From positions 1 through 7,796 of the forward strand of contig JAFACG010000052.1 of NCBI GenBank assembly GCA_023425645.1: a stretch of 7,796 nt of DNA, read 5' to 3'. The stretch's first letter is position 1. Each line of letters begins with the position of its first letter. A model generated the notes under the pieces. It made no database searches. It was not told where the DNA came from and worked only from the letters and a program-made list of their open reading frames with translations. The translations under genes and the position numbers were made by a program. The stretch comes from Pseudomonadota bacterium (GTDB taxonomy: Bacteria; Pseudomonadota; Gammaproteobacteria; Burkholderiales; Burkholderiaceae_B). Shown piece after piece: positions 1 through 7,548 of the stretch.

Positions 1-35
1 CGGCGGGCAGCAATGCCCCCGCTATGGGAGGTTTT

Positions 36-77
36 GCTGCCGGAACGGGCTCCAGCAGCCTTGCGGCCGCGCAAGGC

Positions 78-78
<1 letters not shown>
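36..78 (-). terminator. Tandem GC-rich hairpins after ilvC
   Basis: Two stems lie directly downstream of ilvC, read on the minus strand. The first has perfect 9-bp arms (57-65 and 70-78, AGCCTTGCG/CGCAAGGCT) around a 4-nt loop and begins on the last base of the ilvC stop codon. The second pairs 51-59 with 36-44 (9 bp including one G-U) around a 6-nt loop. Neither is followed by a U-run in the minus direction, so this is not a textbook intrinsic terminator. It could end or stabilise the ilv mRNA 3' end. No gene is visible in positions 1-77. Confidence 0.4.
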
Positions 79-1094
<1,016 letters not shown>

Positions 1095-1170
1095 TTAAGG
1101 TGCTCCAAGTAATAATTTCGCTTATATAGCAATTCTATGGGTGCCGCGAAGTGCCCGCAGCGGTAAACAA

Positions 1171-1250
1171 AGCCCCCACGCCGCGCCTTCGGCTTGCTGC
1201 CCCCCAAGGGGGCGCTTTTTACCTTGGGGGCGGCCCGGCGGTAAAAAAAA
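1171..1250. repeat. GC-rich intergenic palindromic repeat between ilvN and ilvC
   Basis: The gap holds nested inverted repeats. GCCCCC (1199-1204) pairs with GGGGGC (1208-1213) over a 3-nt loop and is followed on the plus strand by GCTTTTT. Alternatively, CCCCCAAGG (1201-1209) pairs perfectly with CCTTGGGGG (1222-1230). CCTTCGGCTTGCTG lies to the left, CGGCCCGGCGG and an A8 run to the right. From memory, this layout is a widespread intergenic repeat in Burkholderiales genomes; copy number cannot be checked here. The T-run faces the plus strand, so it should not terminate ilvN to ilvC readthrough. In the ilv transcript the structure could act as a processing or stability element. Confidence 0.55.
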
Positions 1251-1260
1251 GAACGTAGAC

Positions 1261-1752
1261 CTATAGCTTCAGGACGCGCTCGCCGCGGCTCACGCCCGAT
1301 ACTCCGGTGCGCACCGTTTCGAGAATGGCCGTACGGTCCAGCGCATTGATGAAGGCGGCGATCTTCTCCTGCACGCCCGTCAATTCGATGGTGTAGGTCT
1401 TGTCCGTGACGTCGATGATGCTGCCGCGGAATATGTCCGCCATGCGTTTCATCTCCTCGCGCTCCTTGCCAACCGCGCGCACCTTGATGAGCATGAGCTC
1501 ACGTTCGATGTGCGGGCCTTCGGACAGGTCCACCACCTTGACCACATCCACGAGGCGGTTCAGGTGCTTGGTGATCTGCTCGATGACGTCGTCGGAACCC
1601 TGGGTAACGATGGTCATCCGGGACAGGGTGTCGTCCTCGGTGGGCGCCACGGTCAGGGTTTCGATGTTGTAGCCGCGGGCCGAGAACAGGCCGACCACGC
1701 GCGACAGCGCGCCGGGTTCGTTTTCCAGAAGGATAGAAATGACGTGTTTCAT
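1261..1752 (-). CDS. ilvN: Acetolactate synthase small (regulatory) subunit, IlvN/IlvH type
   Basis: This is the regulatory subunit that activates the catalytic subunit and confers feedback inhibition by valine. At 163 aa it has the length of Escherichia coli IlvH. The N-terminal ACT domain (about residues 3-76) contains ENEPGALSRV (10-19) and RGYNIETL (26-33). G14 and N29, the positions linked to valine sensitivity in the IlvH family, are both present, so the enzyme is predicted to be valine-inhibited. The C-terminal half (about 77-163) is the usual second regulatory domain. The start at 1752 is set by a strong AAGGAGAG ribosome site that overlaps the ilvB stop codon. The two genes are 10 bp apart, so translational coupling is likely. 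A rival name is ilvH. Confidence 0.97.
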   Translation of the reverse strand: MKHVISILLENEPGALSRVVGLFSARGYNIETLTVAPTEDDTLSRMTIVTQGSDDVIEQITKHLNRLVDVVKVVDLSEGPHIERELMLIKVRAVGKEREEMKRMADIFRGSIIDVTDKTYTIELTGVQEKIAAFINALDRTAILETVRTGVSGVSRGERVLKL

Positions 1753-1762
1753 GGTTCTCTCC

Positions 1763-3487
1763 TTACAGGTCGTCCGGACCCAGCAGCATTTCGGTCAGGC
1801 CGCGCCCTGCTTTCACCATGGGGAAGACGTTCTCGGTCTGGTCCGTGATGAAATTCAGGAACACCAGGCGATCCTTGTGCGTGGTGAAGGCTTCGCGGAT
1901 GGCGGGCACCACGTCGGCCGGCTTGTCGATCTCCAGGCCCACGTGGCCGTAGCTTTCGACCAGCCTGACGAAATCCGGCAGCGCGTCCACGTAGGACTCC
2001 GAGTAGCGCGAACCGTAGTCGATCTGCTGCCACTGGCGAACCATGCCCAGGTAGCGGTTGTTCAGGCACAGCACCTTGGGGCTCAGGCGGTACTGCTTGC
2101 AGGTGGACAGCTCCTGGATGTTCATCTGGATGGAGCCCTCGCCGGTGATGACGGCGACGTCCTGGCCGGGATTGGCCATCTGCACGCCCATGGCGTAAGG
2201 CAGGCCCACGCCCATGGTGCCCAGGCCGCCGGAGTTGATCCAGCGGCGCGGCTTGTTGAATTTGTAGTACTGCGCGGCCCACATCTGGTGCTGGCCCACG
2301 TCGGAGGTCACGAAGGCGTTGCCGCCGGTCACTTCCCACAGGGCTTCGATCACGTACTGGGGCTTGATGAGCTCGTCGGACTTGGCATAGGCCAGCGAGT
2401 CCTTGCCGCGCCAGACGTTGATCTGCTTCCACCAGTCGTTCAGCGAGGGCGCGGAACCGTTGGCGTCCTGGCGCGCCTGGGCGAAGAGCTCGTTGAACTC
2501 CTGCAGCACGTCCTTGACGCCGCCCACGATGGGCACGTCCACCTTGACCCGCTTGGAGATCACGGAAGGATCGATGTCGATGTGGATGATCTTGCGCGGA
2601 TTCTGGCTGAAGTGGCGCGGATTGCCGATCACGCGATCGTCAAAGCGCGCGCCCACGGCCACCAGCACGTCGCAGTGCTGCATGGTCATGTTGGCTTCGT
2701 AGGTACCGTGCATGCCGGGCATGCCGATGTACTGGTCGGCGGTGCCGGGATAGGCACCAAGGCCCATCAGCGTGGTGGTGCATGGGGCGCCGCTGAGCTT
2801 GACCAGTTCGTTCAGTTCGTCCGAGGCATTGCCCAGGACCACGCCGCCGCCCACGTAGATCAGGGGACGCTCGGCATTGTTGAGCATCTGCACCGCCTTC
2901 TTGATCTGCCCCTGGTGGCCCTTGGTGACGGGCGAGTAGGAACGCATCTTGACCTCGCCGCGCTTGGGCGTGTATTTGCAGGTCGCAGTGGTGATGTCCT
3001 TGGGGATGTCGATCAGCACGGGGCCGGGACGGCCGGTCGTGGCAATGTAGAAGGCCTTGCGTATGGTGTCGGCCAGCTCGCGCACGTCGCGCACCAGGAA
3101 GTTGTGCTTGACGCAGGGGCGGGTGATGCCGATGGCGTCGCATTCCTGGAAGGCGTCCTCGCCGATGGCCTGGCTGCTGACCTGGCCGCTGATGATCACC
3201 ATGGGGATGGAGTCCAGGTAGGCGGTGGCGATGCCGGTGACGGCATTGGTCACGCCGGGACCGCTAGTCACCAGGGCGACGCCGACTTTCTGGGAGGAAC
3301 GGGAATAGGCGTCGGCCGCATGCACGGCTGCCTGTTCGTGACGCACGAGAATGTGCTGGAAGCGATCTTGCTTGTAGATTGCGTCGTAGATATAGAGCAC
3401 GGCGCCGCCGGGATAGCCGAAAACGTGTTCCACGCCTTCGTCCGCGAGCGCGCGCACGACGATATCTGCGCCATTTAATTCAGACAT
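1763..3487 (-). CDS. ilvB: Acetolactate synthase large (catalytic) subunit, biosynthetic type
   Basis: This ThDP-, Mg2+- and FAD-dependent enzyme condenses two pyruvates to 2-acetolactate, or pyruvate with 2-oxobutyrate, the first committed step of branched-chain amino acid synthesis. At 574 aa it matches E. coli IlvI in length. The N-terminal ThDP domain has FGYPGGAV (23-30) and the catalytic glutamate E51 in RHEQAAVHAADAY. The central FAD-binding domain includes RFDDR (281-285). The C-terminal ThDP domain runs from the GG at 420-421 through the metal-binding motif at 449-451 to NN at 476-477, with RQWQQ (484-488) at the herbicide/substrate channel. The metal-binding motif reads GEG rather than the usual GDG, a conservative change that I believe recurs in Burkholderiales. 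The start ATG at 3487 has an AAGGA site just upstream. It is the first gene of the ilv operon. A rival name is ilvI. Confidence 0.97.
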   Translation of the reverse strand: MSELNGADIVVRALADEGVEHVFGYPGGAVLYIYDAIYKQDRFQHILVRHEQAAVHAADAYSRSSQKVGVALVTSGPGVTNAVTGIATAYLDSIPMVIISGQVSSQAIGEDAFQECDAIGITRPCVKHNFLVRDVRELADTIRKAFYIATTGRPGPVLIDIPKDITTATCKYTPKRGEVKMRSYSPVTKGHQGQIKKAVQMLNNAERPLIYVGGGVVLGNASDELNELVKLSGAPCTTTLMGLGAYPGTADQYIGMPGMHGTYEANMTMQHCDVLVAVGARFDDRVIGNPRHFSQNPRKIIHIDIDPSVISKRVKVDVPIVGGVKDVLQEFNELFAQARQDANGSAPSLNDWWKQINVWRGKDSLAYAKSDELIKPQYVIEALWEVTGGNAFVTSDVGQHQMWAAQYYKFNKPRRWINSGGLGTMGVGLPYAMGVQMANPGQDVAVITGEGSIQMNIQELSTCKQYRLSPKVLCLNNRYLGMVRQWQQIDYGSRYSESYVDALPDFVRLVESYGHVGLEIDKPADVVPAIREAFTTHKDRLVFLNFITDQTENVFPMVKAGRGLTEMLLGPDDL

Positions 3488-3532
3488 GAGTTTTCCTTTC
3501 AGTCCTGCCCTGACATATCGATTGACCTACTA

Positions 3533-3550
3533 CGGTCCGAGCTTGAACCG
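3533..3550. promoter_or_regulatory. Imperfect palindrome in the ilvB leader
   Basis: CGGTCCGAGCTTGAACCG is an 18-bp near-palindrome with arms CGGTYC and GRACCG, about 46 bp upstream of the ilvB start codon. It could be an operator or a weak RNA stem in the 5' untranslated region. Function is not shown by the sequence. Confidence 0.2.
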
Positions 3551-3644
3551 ATTTCAGCAACATGACCTGGCGCTTCATGGCCCACGGGACCACACCACCC
3601 AGACACATTACCGTCCGGCCTGCACTCATCGACACACAGTGCGT

Positions 3645-3673
3645 GCATATAAAACATATGCGTTAGCTTGAAA
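3645..3673 (-). promoter_or_regulatory. Candidate ilvB promoter overlapping a perfect inverted repeat
   Basis: Read on the minus strand, TTTCAA (3673-3668) is separated by 16 bp from TATATG (3651-3646), which gives a weak -35 and a moderate -10. The -10 lies inside a perfect inverted repeat, GCATAT (3645-3650) and ATATGC (3656-3661), around a 5-nt spacer, so a regulator binding there would cover the promoter. The resulting 5' leader would be about 150 nt. The promoter call is tentative. The inverted repeat itself is directly visible. Confidence 0.3.
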
Positions 3674-3687
3674 CGGAAGTCCTGGCA

Positions 3688-3701
3688 TCACACGCTTGTG
3701 A
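3688..3701. promoter_or_regulatory. TCACA-N4-TGTGA palindrome, possible operator
   Basis: TCACACGCTTGTGA has perfect 5-bp arms around 4 nt and lies about 15 bp upstream of the candidate ilvB -35. Its place suggests an activator or repressor site for the ilv operon. The half-sites resemble those of CRP/FNR-like regulators, but in inverted order and with different spacing, so no regulator is assigned. Confidence 0.25.
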
Positions 3702-3729
3702 CGCGGCCAGCAACAAAGTTTTCAGGCGC

Positions 3730-3752
3730 AAAAAACCGGGCGGATGGCCCGG
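3730..3752 (-). terminator. Intrinsic terminator-like hairpin facing ilvB (proximal)
   Basis: On the minus strand, CCGGGC (3752-3747) pairs perfectly with GCCCGG (3741-3736) around a 5-nt loop, followed at once by T6 (3735-3730). This is a textbook intrinsic terminator. It lies about 240 bp upstream of ilvB and points into it, and no minus-strand gene precedes it. It must therefore either attenuate a long ilv leader transcript or block antisense transcription arriving from the FUSC gene. Confidence 0.7.
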
Positions 3753-3767
3753 ATAACAGTGCCTCGC

Positions 3768-3792
3768 AAAAAATTGCTCAGGGTCAGAGCAA
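3768..3792 (-). terminator. Second terminator-like hairpin facing ilvB (distal)
   Basis: On the minus strand, TTGCTC (3792-3787) pairs with GAGCAA (3779-3774) around a 7-nt loop, followed by T6 (3773-3768). The stem has only three G-C pairs and is weaker than the proximal hairpin. Both T-runs end in TTTTTTGCG, a short direct repeat. The two hairpins are about 15 bp apart. Confidence 0.45.
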
Positions 3793-3802
3793 AGATACCC
3801 GC

Positions 3803-3907
3803 CTACTTTACCGCGTCGCAACAAAGCAGGCAACTGGGATTGTTGGGAAAGTGCAAAAGGCAAGGAATAAAAAGAGACATGCTTAAAACGATATACTGTG
3901 TATCCAT
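3803..3907 (-). other. Possible leader-peptide reading frame upstream of the tandem hairpins
   Basis: A minus-strand frame from ATG at 3907 to TAG at 3803 would give 34 residues, with IVL at 6-8 and LL pairs at 17-18 and 27-28. Ten of the 34 residues are Leu, Ile or Val. It stops about 10 bp before the distal hairpin, the geometry expected of an amino-acid attenuator. Against this, there is no clear ribosome site, no convincing promoter upstream, and no run of identical regulatory codons as in enterobacterial ilv leaders. An internal ATG at residue 10 could also serve as the start. This is a suggestion only. Confidence 0.12.
3892..3897 (+). promoter_or_regulatory. Candidate -10 box for the FUSC gene
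   Basis: TATACT matches the sigma70 -10 consensus at five of six positions and lies 31 bp upstream of the ATG at 3929. The sequence 17 bp further upstream is A-rich with no recognisable -35, so the promoter may need an activator or be weak. Confidence 0.4.
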
Positions 3908-3928
3908 GTCGAGCTGTTCGGGGAGCCC

Positions 3929-6223
3929 ATGGCATCGCCCATTCCACAACTAAAACAATTCCTGTATAGCCACTATTTTCTCGGCGGGCTGCGCCAGTCC
4001 ATCGGCGTGCTACTGCCCGTCATCATCCTGGGCCGCTTCTTCGGTCATTACGACATCGGCGTGATCGCCTCCATGGGGGCCACCTGCGTGGCCATCATCG
4101 ACCAGCCGGGCGGCCCGCGCCGCTACCGCAACAATGAGATGCTGGGCGGCATCGCGCTGGGCACGCTGACGGTGGCCCTGACCGGACTGGCCTCCAGCTC
4201 TCCCCTGCTGCTGGTGCTATGCGTGCCGCTGCTCTGCTTCCTGTACAGCATGTTCTCGGTGTTCGGACGCCGTGGCGGCCTGATCGGTTTCGCGGCCTTG
4301 CTGCTGATGACGCTGACCATGCGCTTTCCCATGCAGCCGCACGAAGTGCTGGCGCACACGCTGTATTCCTTCCTGGGCGGCCTGTCCTATTACCTGTTCA
4401 GCACGCTGTTCCGCCGCCTGCTCTGGTACAGGGAGGAACGCCAGACATTGGCCGTGGCGCTGTTCGCCACCGCCGAATACATGGAGGCGCGCGCCCAGTT
4501 CTACGACCAAACTTCGGACCTGGACGCCTGCTACCGGCGGCTGATCAATCTGCAATCGAACATGACCGACAAGCACCAGGCCGCCCGCGACATGGTGCTG
4601 CGCGAACTGCCGCGCGGCCATGGCCGCGGCGATCACCATCGCCAGGCCCTGCTGACCATCTTCCTGAACATGGTCAGCATCCTGGATTCGCTGGTGGCCA
4701 CCTACACGGACTACACGGTGCTGCGCCGGCAAGTGGCCGACAGCGACTTCATGCTGTTCGCGCGCGACGGCCTGTACAAGCTGTCGCTGGACATAGGCCG
4801 CATCGCCATGAACGTCTCGCGCAGCAGCAGCACGCGCCGGCGCGCCAGCGTCAAGGCCGAGATCCGCGCCATGGAATATGAACTGGAACACTACCGGCGC
4901 CAGGGCATGCCCGAGAAAGACCCGGAGACCTACGCCCTGCTCGTGCAGGTGCTGCGCCGCCTGCGCAACGTGAACCGCATCGTGGATCACATGGCCAGCC
5001 AGACCCATCGCGCCAGCCAGAACCTGCCGGTGGACCAGTACCTGAACAAGTCGCTGAGCCGCTTCCTGTCGCGCGAAGACGTGCGCCTGGGCATGCTGAC
5101 CAGCAATCTGAAGCTGCAGTCCTCGCATTTCCGCTATGCGGCGCGCGTCAGCATTGCCTCCATGATCGCGCTGGGCGTGGGCGCGCTGAGCAGCCACTAC
5201 CAGAGCCAGCTCGGCCTGGTCAGCGCCCTGACCGCCCACAGCTACTGGATCATCCTGACCATTCTGGTGATCATGAAGCCGGGCTTCGCCACCACGCGCC
5301 AGCGCAACGGCTGGCGCCTGTTCGGCACGGTGCTGGGCTGTGCGGCGGCCTTTCTGCTGTTCAAGCTGACCGACAACCGGGAGATCTACCTGGGCGCCAT
5401 GCTGCTGGCCTACCTGCTGGGCAACAGCCTGGTGCAGCTCAACTTCCTGCTGTCGGCCCTGTTCAACACCATCTTCGTGATCATGTCCTTCCAGTTCCTG
5501 TCGACCGGCGGCACCTTCATCATCGGCGAGCGCCTGGTGGACACGCTGATCGGCTGCGCCATCGCCATGGCCGCCAGCTACCTGCTGCCCAGCTGGGAGG
5601 CCAACGCCATGACGGGACTGGCCCGCGCGGCGCTGGCCGCCAACCAGGAATTCTGGCGCACCGGCCTGGAATTCGCGCGCCTGAGCCGCCTGCACAACCA
5701 GATGGTCAAGGAGCGCCGGGAAGGCGGCCGGGAGGCCCCGGACGCGCAACGCGAGCAGGTGGACCTGGAGCTGATGGAGGCCGACACGGCCTGGCAGGTG
5801 GCCAACAAGAACGTGCACATCGCCTTCAGCAATTTCGCCTCGGCTTTTTACCGCATGATGGATGAGCCGGTCAGCCGCCAGCGCAATGTGGCCCTGCTGA
5901 ACAACCTGCTGATCCAGAACCATGTCCTGGCTTCGCAGATCAGCGCGGCCGTGCCACTGCTGGCCAACCTGGCCGAAGTGCCGCCCGGCATACAAGGGTC
6001 GCTGGACGCCATAGGCGCCTTGATCCAGGACCAGGACGCCGAACCGCCGGCCTCCATCGAAACCGAAGGCGAACTGGCCATGCTGGCCTATCCCATCCGG
6101 CAGATGAGCAAGGCATCCCAGCTGATACGCCAGGACATGCGCGGCCTGGAATACAGCGCGGGGCCGCAACTGCCGCCTGAACGCAAGCAGGCGGCTGAAT
6201 CAGCCCCGCTCCCTCGCGCTTGA
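3929..6223 (+). CDS. FUSC/YccS-like inner-membrane protein
   Basis: This is a 764-aa integral membrane protein of the fusaric-acid-resistance-like (FUSC) superfamily, closest in layout to E. coli YccS. It has two membrane blocks, each followed by a cytoplasmic helical region. The first block is about residues 16-165, with hydrophobic runs near 22-35, 72-107 and 117-130. A charged helical region follows at 166-400. The second block, about 402-555, contains SYWIILTILVIMKPGFATTR (438-457) and RLVDTLIGCAIA (535-546), the segments most like YccS. The C-terminal tail, 556-764, is helical and soluble. Family members are proposed transporters of small aromatic or lipophilic compounds, but YccS itself has no settled substrate. 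The start at 3929 has GGGGAG only 3 nt upstream, slightly close. It is divergent from ilvB and appears monocistronic. The downstream flank is accessory DNA with no obvious terminator. Confidence 0.88.
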   Translation: MASPIPQLKQFLYSHYFLGGLRQSIGVLLPVIILGRFFGHYDIGVIASMGATCVAIIDQPGGPRRYRNNEMLGGIALGTLTVALTGLASSSPLLLVLCVPLLCFLYSMFSVFGRRGGLIGFAALLLMTLTMRFPMQPHEVLAHTLYSFLGGLSYYLFSTLFRRLLWYREERQTLAVALFATAEYMEARAQFYDQTSDLDACYRRLINLQSNMTDKHQAARDMVLRELPRGHGRGDHHRQALLTIFLNMVSILDSLVATYTDYTVLRRQVADSDFMLFARDGLYKLSLDIGRIAMNVSRSSSTRRRASVKAEIRAMEYELEHYRRQGMPEKDPETYALLVQVLRRLRNVNRIVDHMASQTHRASQNLPVDQYLNKSLSRFLSREDVRLGMLTSNLKLQSSHFRYAARVSIASMIALGVGALSSHYQSQLGLVSALTAHSYWIILTILVIMKPGFATTRQRNGWRLFGTVLGCAAAFLLFKLTDNREIYLGAMLLAYLLGNSLVQLNFLLSALFNTIFVIMSFQFLSTGGTFIIGERLVDTLIGCAIAMAASYLLPSWEANAMTGLARAALAANQEFWRTGLEFARLSRLHNQMVKERREGGREAPDAQREQVDLELMEADTAWQVANKNVHIAFSNFASAFYRMMDEPVSRQRNVALLNNLLIQNHVLASQISAAVPLLANLAEVPPGIQGSLDAIGALIQDQDAEPPASIETEGELAMLAYPIRQMSKASQLIRQDMRGLEYSAGPQLPPERKQAAESAPLPRA

Positions 6224-6296
6224 GCACCTATAACCCACACCGCTGACCTACCCCAAGCAATTTCAACGATCCGGACGAGACCGCGAATACGCATCT

Positions 6297-6325
6297 CGTT
6301 CCATCTCTGCTCACACGAAGAACAA
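6297..6325 (-). CRISPR. Doubtful, strongly degenerate I-E-like repeat
   Basis: This 29-nt stretch matches a consensus-like type I-E repeat at 18 of 29 positions without gaps. It keeps CATC, the GC before the loop and the final GAACA. Its start is 75 bp from the next repeat, not the expected 61, so an array relic would need an indel. Chance similarity is possible. Confidence 0.2.
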
Positions 6326-6371
6326 CTCGCCGATGATGATGAACTGTCAATAACGCTGTGGTGTATCTCCG

Positions 6372-6400
6372 CGGTTCATCCTCGCGTGCGCGGAGCACGC
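6372..6400 (-). CRISPR. Degenerate type I-E CRISPR repeat left of the toxin gene
   Basis: The 29-nt unit starts CGGTTCATCCTCGC and ends GTGCGCGGAGCACGC. It differs from a typical I-E repeat of the CGGTTCATCCCCGC...GCGGGGAACAC kind at about four positions. It has the same orientation as the repeats at 7549 and 7610, on the far side of the toxin operon. Its altered 3' end (AGCA) is shared with the degenerate repeat at 7549. The changes create a new perfect stem, GCGTGC (6384-6389) with GCACGC (6395-6400). It lies 24 bp beyond the toxin stop codon. The minus strand corresponds to the crRNA sense. Confidence 0.55.
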
Positions 6401-6424
6401 TCATAACAGCCCGGTTACAGCGCA

Positions 6425-7158
6425 CTAAAGGCTAATTTCATCACCATCACGTTTACGCTTGTTGTCTTTGGCTAATAACTGGAATGTCACAACTTCTTCT
6501 TTCGCCCATTCAACGGTATCACGCAAATCGGGCACGAACGGCGCTTTTATAGCTTCCCAGGCATGAATGGCCTGACGCTTCACTGGCAGTTGCATGAGCG
6601 CACTACTTAGATCGTCCAGTTTGCTGGCAAGCAATTTAGCCACCTCAATATGATCCTCATCATCTACCGGAACATACTGTGCAACGCTGTACCAATCGAA
6701 CAGATCCCGTGGGGTAAGGGCCCAGCCACGATAAAAGAGTTTTTTAGCCAAGACCTCAAGCGGAGGTTCCAATGCAAAAGTTGTTTCTTCTGCTGGAGGG
6801 TTCCATAATCTTTGTGGATCGAGAAGGGGAGTCCGCACAATGAAGTCGATTTCGCCATTCGGGAATACCCATTTGACATGATCACTTCTTCGTTATACGA
6901 CATCAAATCATTCTCGTATCTATCGTTAGTGCGAGGAGAAACATAGGGCAGCCAGGCCGGCGAATCCACAAATAGATCAATGTCATCACTAATGCGATGC
7001 TCCATAGCCAACATCAGACGAGTCCCGCCGCCAAGAACAGGAGCAAAAAAAGAACCTCCTTGCTCCTTGGCATTTTGGGTGAGCTCTCTTGCAATACGCT
7101 CCAACTCTCGCCACGAGCCGTTTCTGCGATGTGAAAAAATATCTGCCTTGGTTATCAT
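6425..7158 (-). pseudogene. AbiEii/AbiGii-type nucleotidyltransferase toxin, frameshifted
   Basis: The product belongs to the AbiEii/MenT nucleotidyltransferase toxins (DUF1814), which modify RNA in known members. The first frame, from ATG at 7158, carries GGGT (43-46) and the catalytic DDID (58-61) of the nucleotidyltransferase fold. It leaves the family sequence after V92, at about 6881-6882, and stops at 6664 as a 164-aa product. The rest continues in another frame from HVKWVFPNGEIDF (6880 down), through LAKKLFYRGW and RDLFDW, typical of the C-terminal motifs, to TAG at 6425. One base restored near 6881 joins them into a 244-aa protein of usual length. There is no homopolymer at the break. 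Either the toxin is dead or the sequence has an error. Its ATG overlaps the upstream stop in ATGA, which indicates coupling and fixes the start. Base composition is poorer in GC than the ilv genes. Confidence 0.8.
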
Positions 7159-7460
7159 GCCACGATGTCCTTCACGACGTCTTGCCATTTATGAACAACC
7201 GGATGCCCTTCCGCCAGCAATTCAAGGTAAAGATTATGCGCCTTTTCCAGGTCTGACCCAAGTTGATAACAAGCCCTGCCGATCAATGACGGCGCACACT
7301 CCACAAACATGCTCTTCAACAAATCCAGCTCCAGTTCACTGCACTTCAGGTTGAGAAAGGTCCCTGCTTGCAAAATGGCAGCGACCGTTTCCTCTTGAAC
7401 CACAGGTCCATAAGGAACATTCAAATGAGTCGCGATCGCAGCAATGAAGTTAGGTTTCAT
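7155..7460 (-). CDS. Hypothetical 101-aa protein, probable antitoxin partner
   Basis: This small soluble protein begins MKPNFIAAIATHLNVPYG and appears mostly helical, with no membrane segment. I do not recognise its family. It lacks the winged-helix DNA-binding look of AbiEi, the usual partner of AbiEii. The antitoxin role is inferred only from its place: it precedes the nucleotidyltransferase gene, with a 4-nt ATGA overlap at 7155-7158. I chose ATG at 7460, which has a modest GAG at 4-nt spacing. The frame stays open to a GTG at 7610, but that extension would run through a CRISPR repeat and spacer and reads like non-coding sequence. The sequence is native-looking and intact, unlike its broken partner. 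Confidence 0.65.
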   Translation of the reverse strand: MKPNFIAAIATHLNVPYGPVVQEETVAAILQAGTFLNLKCSELELDLLKSMFVECAPSLIGRACYQLGSDLEKAHNLYLELLAEGHPVVHKWQDVVKDIVA

Positions 7461-7473
7461 TTTTCTCTGCCAA

Positions 7474-7501
7474 AATAAATTCCAAGGGGCTCTGATAGCA
7501 A
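7474..7501 (-). promoter_or_regulatory. Candidate promoter of the toxin-antitoxin operon
   Basis: On the minus strand, TTGCTA (7501-7496), a 16-bp spacer and TTTATT (7479-7474) each match the sigma70 consensus at four of six positions. Transcription would begin about 7 nt before the ATG at 7460, an unusually short leader. Readthrough from the mini-array just upstream is an alternative source of transcription. Confidence 0.25.
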
Positions 7502-7548
7502 CAAGTGTAACGATGCCATGAAGGCACCAGTTCCTAGGCAGTCTTATG

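Noticed and set aside
1199..1220. Hairpin plus T5 on the plus strand as an intrinsic terminator
   Set aside because: No plus-strand gene precedes it. It is better explained as part of the palindromic intergenic repeat.
1739..3478. Plus-strand frame of 579 aa opposite ilvB
   Set aside because: It is an antisense shadow of a well-supported gene. The product is rich in His, Val, Gly and Asp with no recognisable family, as expected in GC-rich DNA.
3663..3947. Minus-strand 94-aa frame in the intergenic region
   Set aside because: It runs through both terminator-like hairpins and the FUSC start, has no ribosome site and no recognisable sequence.
4217..6169. Minus-strand frame of 650 aa opposite the FUSC gene
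   Set aside because: It is rich in Gln, His, Gly and Ala with no domain, an antisense artefact of GC-rich third positions.
6236..6264. Possible further repeat 61 bp left of 6297
   Set aside because: CTACCCCAAGC resembles the repeat core only slightly and is not in register.
7528..7534. CAGTTCC shared between the spacer (crRNA sense) and the toxin operon upstream region
   Set aside because: Seven bases internal to the spacer, outside the seed, is chance-level. I found no seed match to the spacer in 7461-7548, so a CreTA-type target there is not supported by eye.
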